Notes under the pieces: model-generated
Databases searched by the model: none
What the model saw: only the letters and a program-made list of their open reading frames with translations
Told to the model about the DNA's origin: nothing
Source of the DNA: Pseudomonadota bacterium
Lineage (GTDB): Bacteria; Pseudomonadota; Alphaproteobacteria; Azospirillales; Azospirillaceae
Direction: 5' to 3'
Length of the DNA: 10,215 bases
Assembly: GCA_023413605.1 (NCBI GenBank)
Contig: JAEZPL010000816.1
Coordinates: forward strand, 1 to 10,215
Shown: positions 6,655 through 10,215 of the stretch, piece by piece
Numbering within the stretch: position 1 is the first letter of the stretch
Layout: every line of letters begins with the position of its first letter
Made by a program: the position numbers and the translations under genes

Positions 6655-6722
6655 GGCTGGGAACGCCGTGGCGGTTTGGGATCCTCCGCACCCTGGTCAA
6701 CACGAAAGGCGCCGAAGGGTGC
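6655..6722 (-). promoter_or_regulatory. Structured nhaA leader, riboswitch candidate
   Basis: Reading along the nhaA transcript, GCACCCT (6722-6716) can pair perfectly with AGGGTGC (6694-6688), enclosing 21 bases that include GGCGCC. Directly after it comes GCGG-AGGATCCCAAA-CCGC, in which GCGG (6689-6686) can pair with CCGC (6674-6671) while the GGG at 6693-6691 can pair with CCC at 6680-6678, a pseudoknot-like arrangement and a mutually exclusive alternative to the first stem. A GGAGGATCC segment is exposed in the loop. The element ends 45 bases before the ATG. Known nhaA leaders in this phylum include the nhaA-I class, reported as Li+-sensing riboswitches; assignment to that class is my suggestion from position and compact form, not a verified match. 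Confidence 0.42.
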
Positions 6723-7008
6723 TCTGGAATTCGGTCGTGCCGGGCATGTGGGGGCGGTTGACCGAAAGGAAAAGGCCAAGCTTGCGCCGGATTGCGGCGA
6801 AACGACGCGCCACCACAGGCCGTATGCAGTCAAAATGTTGGTCGTGCGACGTTTTTATTCACCGCCTGTTGGCTATAGCCGTGGCAACGAACGGCCATAT
6901 GTCGATTGCTTGCTGGCGTCATTGCTGCTGCTGCGGGAAGAATGCGGCCAACGACAGCGAAGACCCGTCGACAAGGCCGTCCGCCGGAAGGAGCGGCCAA
7001 TCAGGATT

Positions 7009-7014
7009 GGGAGG
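7009..7014 (+). promoter_or_regulatory. Ribosome binding site of the zinc-ribbon gene
   Basis: GGGAGG lies 4 bases before the ATG at 7019 and is the main reason for preferring this start to the in-frame ATG at 6899. Confidence 0.6.
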
Positions 7015-7018
7015 ATTT

Positions 7019-7330
7019 ATGGCAACTCTTTACTGCGCCTGCTGCGGGCAGCCGTTCCAGCGCGCCTCGTCCCGCGGGCCGGCGCCGCTTTACTGCTCGC
7101 GCGACTGCCGTCGGCAGATGGAGGTGCGCCGCCGCGTCTGGTCGTCCATGGGAATGGCTGGGGGAATGGCTGGCGGAATGGCCGGGGAAAGGGCCGGCAT
7201 CGGGGCTGGCATCGGGGCATCGGTGAAGGGCGCGCCCATCGGTCCGGAACGGACGGCCTGGGGATTCGACACCTGGCCGGGCGGCGGTGCGACCCACGGC
7301 GAACGCTACGGCCGGGCGGCTTCGGCCTGA
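7019..7330 (+). CDS. Small zinc-ribbon protein with a glycine-zipper tail
   Basis: This 103-residue protein is not one I recognise. Residues 5-30 form a probable zinc ribbon, C6-x2-C9 (Cys8 also present) and LYC26-SRD-C30-RR, resembling the YCSxxCR ending of many small zinc fingers. A basic stretch (28-40) follows. Residues 44-68 are Gly/Met/Ala-rich with glycines every fourth position (48, 52, 56, 60, 64 and 45, 49, 53), a glycine zipper that suggests membrane association or oligomerisation. The tail (75-103) has WGFDTWPGGGATHGERYGRA. The start at 7019 has GGGAGG four bases upstream; an in-frame ATG at 6899 would add 40 residues including HCCCCGK but lacks a ribosome site. A strong terminator follows 38 bp downstream, so it is probably monocistronic. 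Its function is unknown. Confidence 0.72.
   Translation: MATLYCACCGQPFQRASSRGPAPLYCSRDCRRQMEVRRRVWSSMGMAGGMAGGMAGERAGIGAGIGASVKGAPIGPERTAWGFDTWPGGGATHGERYGRAASA
7151..7218 (+). repeat. In-frame 12-bp tandem repeat encoding the glycine zipper
   Basis: Units GGAATGGCTGGG, GGAATGGCTGGC and GGAATGGCCGGG (7151-7186) are nearly identical. They are followed by the diverged GAAAGGGCCGGC and ATCGGGGCTGGC and a partial unit ATCGGGGC. Each unit codes for four residues of the Gly-Met-Ala-Gly type, so copy changes keep the frame. Confidence 0.75.
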
Positions 7331-7368
7331 CGACCGCCCGACGGCCGGGCACCCCGCAGCATCCTGAG

Positions 7369-7400
7369 GCAAAAGGGCACCCCCGGCGGGTGCCTTTTGC
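7369..7400. terminator. Intrinsic terminator after the zinc-ribbon gene
   Basis: GCAAAAGGGCACCC and GGGTGCCTTTTGC form a 13-bp stem with a single bulged G and a CCGGC loop. The CTTTTGCGTTT end gives a partial T-run on the plus strand, and the AAAAG arm gives one on the minus strand, so it could work in both directions. Confidence 0.85.
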
Positions 7401-7560
7401 GTTTCGGCCCGTGTGCCGGGGGCGATGTGGCAGGGGCGTATCCCGTTCGCCTGATTTTTGCGCATTTTATTGTTTGTGTTCGCCTCCCCCTCTAAAACAC
7501 GGCACCCACCACACCATATGTGTGGGCGTCCCCGACGGAAGGGCTTACTCGAACACGGCC
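7401..7560 (+). promoter_or_regulatory. Promoter and leader region of the Tim44-domain gene
   Basis: An AT-rich island (TGATTTTTGCGCATTTTATTG, 7453-7473) in otherwise GC-rich DNA is the likely promoter, though no clean -35/-10 pair can be assigned. Downstream, CCACAC-CATAT-GTGTGG (7509-7525) is a perfect 6-bp hairpin in the presumed leader, 35 bp before the ATG. No good Shine-Dalgarno is seen just before the start codon. Confidence 0.4.
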
Positions 7561-8622
7561 ATGACCCAGAACACTCGACCCACCCGCACCAAGACCCGCG
7601 CCTTCGCCGCCGTCGCCCTGGCGCTGGCGGTCGCGCTGACCGCCGGCACCGCCGACGCCCGCGCCGGCAAGAGCAGCTCCGCGGGAAGCCGCGGCTCGCG
7701 CACCTACGACGCGCCGGCCACGACCAACACGGCGCCGAGCACGGCCGCCCCGATGGAACGCTCGATGGCGCCGACGCCCGCGCCGGGCATGCAGCAGCGC
7801 GCGAACGCGCCTGCGCCGGCGGCGCAGTCCGGCGGCTTCTTCTCGCGCGGCGGCTTCATGGGCGGCCTGATGGGCGGCCTGATCGGCGCCGGCATCGGCG
7901 CCATGCTGTTCGGCGGCGGCTTCTTCGACGGACTCGGCAGCTTCGCCGGCATCCTGGGCTTCATCCTGCAGATCCTGCTGGTCGTCTTCCTGGTGCGGCT
8001 GGCCATCCGCTTCTTCCGCAACCGCTCTGCCGGTGCGGCCCGGCCGATGGGCATGGGCAGCCCCCGCACGGCCTATGCCGGTCCCCAGGGCGGCCCCCAG
8101 GGCAGCACGCTGAACCGCGACCCGGCCGACGTGCGCTACAACCCGGTGGGTGGTGGCCCGGTGGGCGGTGGTCCCGTGGGCGGCGGTGCGTCCCGTCCGG
8201 GCGTCGGCCGTGACGACGTCGGCATCGGCCCGTCCGATTACCAGGCGTTCGAACAGACGCTGGTCACCGTCCAGACCGCCTACGGGCAGGAGGACCTGAC
8301 CGCGCTCCGCGCCGCCGCAACGCCGGAGATGGCCTCCTACTTCGCCGAGGAGCTGGCCCAGAACAGCAACCGCGGCGTGGTGAACAAGCTGTCCGACGTT
8401 CGCCTGCTCCAGGGCGATCTGGCCGAGGCGTGGCGCGAGGGCAACGTGGAGTACGCCACCGTGGCGATGCGCTTCTCGCTGATCGACGCGACGGTGGACC
8501 GCGCGACCAACCGCGTGGTCGATGGCGATCCGAACCGCCCGGTCGAGGCGACGGAGATCTGGACCTTCACGCGCCCCCGCGGTGGCCGCTGGCTGCTGTC
8601 GGCGATCCAGCAGACGCGCTGA
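7561..8622 (+). CDS. Tim44-domain protein, exported or membrane-anchored
   Basis: This 353-residue protein starts with a basic N-terminus and hydrophobic run (13-33) ending ADA, a likely signal peptide or anchor. Residues 35-90 are a disordered Ser/Ala/Pro linker. Residues 91-121 are a glycine-rich zipper (MGGLMGGLIGAGIGAM), followed by a membrane helix at about 126-150 (FAGILGFILQILLVVFLVRLAI) and a basic RFFRNRS stop. A second low-complexity linker carries three PVGGG repeats (195-209). Residues 226-353 form a Tim44-like domain: DYQAFEQTLVTVQTAYGQEDLTALRA, a central helix-rich part, and the terminal EIWTFTRPRGGRWLLSAIQQ. Mitochondrial Tim44 tethers the import motor; the role of bacterial members is not settled. 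The start ATG at 7561 lacks a clear ribosome site; an in-frame GTG slightly upstream is possible. A strong terminator follows. Confidence 0.85.
   Translation: MTQNTRPTRTKTRAFAAVALALAVALTAGTADARAGKSSSAGSRGSRTYDAPATTNTAPSTAAPMERSMAPTPAPGMQQRANAPAPAAQSGGFFSRGGFMGGLMGGLIGAGIGAMLFGGGFFDGLGSFAGILGFILQILLVVFLVRLAIRFFRNRSAGAARPMGMGSPRTAYAGPQGGPQGSTLNRDPADVRYNPVGGGPVGGGPVGGGASRPGVGRDDVGIGPSDYQAFEQTLVTVQTAYGQEDLTALRAAATPEMASYFAEELAQNSNRGVVNKLSDVRLLQGDLAEAWREGNVEYATVAMRFSLIDATVDRATNRVVDGDPNRPVEATEIWTFTRPRGGRWLLSAIQQTR
8143..8187 (+). repeat. In-frame 15-bp tandem repeat (three PVGGG units) in the Tim44-domain gene
   Basis: Three consecutive 15-bp units each encode Pro-Val-Gly-Gly-Gly, with differences only at third positions. 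The repeat sits in the linker between the membrane helix and the Tim44 domain, so copy number would change linker length without altering the frame. Confidence 0.7.
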
Positions 8623-8655
8623 TCCCGTCTCTCTATCCGTTCCGCCAGCTTTATG

Positions 8656-8689
8656 AAGGGGTGTCCGAAAGGGCACCCCTTTCGTTTTT
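8656..8689 (+). terminator. Intrinsic terminator after the Tim44-domain gene
   Basis: AAGGGGTGTCC and GGGCACCCCTT form an 11-bp stem (one T-G wobble) closed by a GAAA tetraloop, followed by TCGTTTTT. It lies 33 bp after the stop codon and separates this unit from imuA. Confidence 0.92.
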
Positions 8690-8720
8690 CCGGACTCCCC
8701 TGGACGGGCAGGGCGTGATA

Positions 8721-8735
8721 GAACATATCAGGAAC
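8721..8735 (+). promoter_or_regulatory. Alphaproteobacterial LexA (SOS) box, GAAC-N7-GAAC
   Basis: GAACATATCAGGAAC is an exact GAAC-N7-GAAC direct repeat (GTTC-N7-GTTC on the other strand), the LexA recognition pattern established for alphaproteobacteria. It lies 26 bp before the imuA start, where LexA binding would block the promoter. An exact match immediately before a known SOS gene makes this a strong call. Confidence 0.9.
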
Positions 8736-8761
8736 AAATACCTGCCGAGCGGAAGCGAGTC

Positions 8762-9583
8762 ATGCCCGACATCCGGACTTCCGCGGCCCCGGTGCGCCAG
8801 CCGGACCGGGCCGCGTTGCTGGCCGATCTGCGCGCCCGCATCCAGCGCCTGGAAGGGCTGGGTGGGGAAGGCGCGCGCACTTTGCCCTTCGGTGTGCCCG
8901 ATCTCGATTCGGTCTTTCCGGCGGGCGGGCTGCCGCTCGGCTGCCTGCACGAGGTGACCGGGGAGGGGCCGGGCGCCGGCACGGCCTTCACCGCGGGCCT
9001 GCTCGCGAAGCTGGCAACGGCTGCGGCGCCGGTGGTGTGGATCGTGCGCGGGCGGGACCTGCACGCCGCGGGTCTGGCGGCCTACGGGCTGACTCCGGAC
9101 CGGCTGATCGCCGTGCGCGCGACGCGCGACGCCGACGCGCTGTGGGCGATGGAGGAGGCCTTGCGCTGCAAGCGCCTGTCGGCCGTGCTGGGGGAGGTTG
9201 GCGCGCTCGACCTGACGGCGAGCCGGCGGCTTCAACTGGCCGCCGAGTCCTCCGGTGTGACCGGAGTCCTGTTGCAGACCGGACCACGCCGGTCCGCGGC
9301 GAGCGCCGCGGTCACCCGCTGGCGCATCGCGCCGGCCCCCAGCGAACCGCTGGAACCCGGCGTGGGTGACCCGCGCTGGTCGGTCGCGCTGGAACGCTGC
9401 CGGGGCGGCCGTCCCGGCGTGTGGCTGCTGGAATGGCGCGACGGAGCGCTGGTCGACGCCGCGACGGCTCCGGCACGGACGGCGCCCATGCCCGCACCCA
9501 TGCCCGCACCGACGCCCGTTCCCGCCCCGGTCGCCGAGCGCCGCCCGCTCAAGGCCGGCCGGCTCTGGGCGGAGGTCGCGTGA
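8762..9583 (+). CDS. imuA: SOS translesion mutagenesis protein ImuA (RecA-like)
   Basis: This 273-residue protein belongs to the ImuA family (COG4544), which works with ImuB and the DnaE2 polymerase in error-prone repair after DNA damage. The N-terminus has LLADLRARIQRLEG (19-32), then TLPFGVPDLDSVFPAGGLPLGCLHEVTG (40-67), the family hallmark. The Walker A position reads GEGPGAGTAF (67-76), without the canonical GKT, as expected in degenerate ImuA proteins. Later segments VVWIVRGRDLHAAGLAAYGL (91-110), LWAMEEALRCKRLSAVLGEV (127-146), TASRRLQLAAESSGVTGVLL (152-171) and RGGRPGVWLLEW (214-225) follow the RecA-like fold. The tail has Pro-rich MPAPMPAPTPVPAPV (243-257). GGAAGCGAG precedes the ATG, and a LexA box lies 26 bp upstream. 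Unusually, imuB does not follow: the next gene is convergent, 30 bp away. Confidence 0.9.
   Translation: MPDIRTSAAPVRQPDRAALLADLRARIQRLEGLGGEGARTLPFGVPDLDSVFPAGGLPLGCLHEVTGEGPGAGTAFTAGLLAKLATAAAPVVWIVRGRDLHAAGLAAYGLTPDRLIAVRATRDADALWAMEEALRCKRLSAVLGEVGALDLTASRRLQLAAESSGVTGVLLQTGPRRSAASAAVTRWRIAPAPSEPLEPGVGDPRWSVALERCRGGRPGVWLLEWRDGALVDAATAPARTAPMPAPMPAPTPVPAPVAERRPLKAGRLWAEVA
9488..9523 (+). repeat. In-frame 12-bp repeat near the end of imuA
   Basis: Units ATGCCCGCACCC, ATGCCCGCACCG and ACGCCCGTTCCC encode MPAP-MPAP-TPVP in a Pro-rich linker just before the conserved-looking tail RPLKAGRLWAEV. Confidence 0.6.
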
Positions 9584-9613
9584 CGGCCAGGGCTGCGCGA
9601 AAGGGGGGAGGCG

Positions 9614-9784
9614 TCAGTAGTTGGTCGCCCAGTCCGGCTCCTTGCGCGGGGCTTCGCCGTCCGCGTCGGCGTCGAAAGGAAAGGGCATGTCGTCCGCGTA
9701 AAGCGGCAGTTGCCGCGCGAATTCCGCCGATTGCTCGGCCCGGCGTTGCTCCAGCAAACGAGCGGCCAAATGTGCGGGCAGCAT
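9614..9784 (-). CDS. Small protein of unknown function (56 residues)
   Basis: The reading frame begins MLPAHLAARLLEQRRAEQ, a likely amphipathic helix, followed by SAEFARQLPLYADDMPFPFD and an acidic tail DADADGEAPRKEPDWATNY. There is no Cys, signal peptide or membrane segment. The start at 9784 is supported by AGAAGGAGG seven bases upstream, one of the best ribosome sites in the window; an upstream extension to 9883 reads as arbitrary Gly/Pro/Arg sequence and starts with no ribosome site. The gene converges on imuA with 30 bp between stops. I recognise no family. The strong ribosome site and ordered amino-acid pattern argue for a real gene. Confidence 0.66.
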   Translation of the reverse strand: MLPAHLAARLLEQRRAEQSAEFARQLPLYADDMPFPFDADADGEAPRKEPDWATNY

Positions 9785-10011
9785 GGCAGGCCTCCTTCTG
9801 AGCGTCGGGGGAGCCTTGGGGAGCGGACCGTCTGGCCGCCCTGGGCCCAACCCGTCTTGTGTTCCTGAACCCTTATCATGCAAGGTCCAGGCCTCTTAGT
9901 GACGCAGATCACTCTTACGGAAACTTTAACGCCGCCCGTTCCTTTTTAAGGCCGGCCGGCCCATAGTCCCGCCACCGCGCTTTCCCCCTGAGCCCTTTTC
10001 CGAGACAGACC
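9785..10011. promoter_or_regulatory. Divergent control region between the 56-residue protein and the DTW-domain gene
   Basis: This 227-bp region serves two divergent starts. It is locally AT-richer (CCCTTATCATGC, CTTACGGAAACTTTAAC, CCTTTTTAAGG), consistent with promoters, but no -35/-10 pair can be fixed. It contains the CRP-like site at 9898-9913 and the self-complementary GGCCGGCCGGCC at 9950-9961. Confidence 0.5.
9898..9913. promoter_or_regulatory. CRP/FNR-superfamily-like site AGTGACGCAGATCACT
   Basis: The arms AGTGA and TCACT are perfectly symmetric around six bases, close to the CRP consensus TGTGA-N6-TCACA (first and last bases differ). It lies 114 bp from the 56-residue protein start and 99 bp from the DTW gene start, so either could be the target. 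Confidence 0.5.
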
Positions 10012-10215
10012 ATGCACGCCGAATCCTGCTCCACCTGCCTAAAACCTCAGCATCTGTGCGTTTGTGAGGCAGTGGAGCCGATCGACAACGCCGTTTTCCT
10101 GCTCATCCTCCAGCACCCGCAGGAAAAGCGCGAAACGCTGGGGACGGCGCAGATCGCGCACCTACAGTTCAGGAATTCGGCCGTGAAGGTCGGGCTCAGC
10201 TGGTCGAACCTGAAG
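10012..10215 (+). CDS. tRNA-uridine aminocarboxypropyltransferase (DTW domain), 5' part only
   Basis: Sixty-eight residues are visible before the right edge. The N-terminus has the Cys-rich motif C6-x2-C9 and LC16-V-C18, then PIDNAVFLLILQHPQEKRETLGTAQIA (23-49). The C-x2-C...C-x-C zinc-binding start followed by LQHPxE and a TA element is the N-terminal pattern of DTW-domain proteins (E. coli YfiP/TapT), which use S-adenosylmethionine to make acp3U in tRNA. The DTW motif and catalytic core lie beyond the window, so the call rests on the N-terminal part. The ATG at 10012 has a weak ribosome site (GAGACAG). Codon use is slightly less GC-rich here than in neighbours (CTA, AAA, TTT), which may be usual for a start region. 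Confidence 0.82.
   Translation, partial: MHAESCSTCLKPQHLCVCEAVEPIDNAVFLLILQHPQEKRETLGTAQIAHLQFRNSAVKVGLSWSNLK

Larger units (their letters stand above)
6610..7018. other. 409-bp divergent intergenic region between nhaA and the zinc-ribbon gene
   Basis: No convincing gene is seen here. The nhaA-proximal part (6655-6722) can form a structured leader RNA. The middle is AT-richer around 6831-6860 (AAAATGTT, GTTTTTATTC) and probably holds promoters in one or both directions, although no clear -35/-10 pair stands out. GGCTATAGCC at 6871-6880 is a perfect 10-bp palindrome. From 6899 an ATG is in frame with the zinc-ribbon gene and encodes a cysteine run (four TGC codons). Confidence 0.6.

Noticed and set aside
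6606..6833. 75-codon minus-strand frame overlapping the nhaA start by ATGA, possible leader peptide
   Set aside because: It starts with TTG without a ribosome site, has composition unlike a protein, and overlies the base-paired leader structure. The overlap is probably chance.
6906..7226. Plus-strand 106-codon frame overlapping the zinc-ribbon gene
   Set aside because: Different frame from the Cys-patterned protein, no ribosome site, Arg/Ala-rich shadow composition.
5071..7560. Upstream part of a very long plus-strand open frame that ends with the Tim44 gene
   Set aside because: It runs antisense through nhaA and across an intergenic region, has His/Arg/Gln/Gly-rich arbitrary composition, and crosses a strong terminator. 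Only the part from 7561 has a recognisable protein.
1..10215. CRISPR array, mobile element, phage or toxin-antitoxin system
   Set aside because: No regularly spaced repeats with variable spacers, no transposase or integrase, no terminal inverted repeats, and no recognisable toxin-antitoxin pair were found on either strand.

Overview
The window looks like chromosome from a high-GC alphaproteobacterium, most plausibly Azospirillum or a close Rhodospirillales relative. This rests on very GC-rich third codon positions, an FNR/FixK-type box before hemN, an alphaproteobacterial direct-repeat LexA box (GAAC-N7-GAAC) before imuA, and the protein families present. No tRNA, rRNA, CRISPR array, insertion sequence or phage gene is visible, and most of the content is housekeeping or stress-related.

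The first 6.6 kb is read entirely from the minus strand. In transcriptional order (right to left) it holds nhaA (Na+/H+ antiporter, start at 6609), a DUF4112 membrane protein (start at 5282), an unrecognised 260-residue protein behind a likely sigma-54 promoter (start at 4741), hemN (oxygen-independent coproporphyrinogen III dehydrogenase, start at 3834, FNR-type box upstream), a nu-like glutathione S-transferase (start at 2278), an M20 amidohydrolase (start at 1586), and the 5' part of a PrcB-family lipoprotein gene (start near 392) that runs off the left edge. Intergenic gaps of 74 to 146 bp suggest mostly separate transcription units. Only the amidohydrolase and lipoprotein genes, 15 bp apart, look clearly cotranscribed.

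From 6.6 kb on, most genes are on the plus strand. A 409-bp intergenic region carries a structured nhaA leader (a riboswitch candidate). It is followed by a small zinc-ribbon/glycine-zipper protein (7019-7330) with a strong terminator, a secreted or membrane-anchored Tim44-domain protein (7561-8622) with its own terminator, and an SOS-regulated imuA (8762-9583). A 56-residue unknown protein (9784 to 9614) is convergent with imuA. The 5' end of a DTW-domain tRNA aminocarboxypropyltransferase gene (from 10012) runs off the right edge.

I see no clear new multi-gene system. The points most worth attention are: the structured nhaA leader; the sigma-54 promoter with upstream repeats serving a gene of unknown function; the hemN control region with three GTCAAG motifs exactly 16 bp apart; imuA standing without imuB or dnaE2; and the small zinc-ribbon protein whose glycine zipper grew by a 12-bp tandem repeat and resembles the glycine zipper of its Tim44 neighbour.
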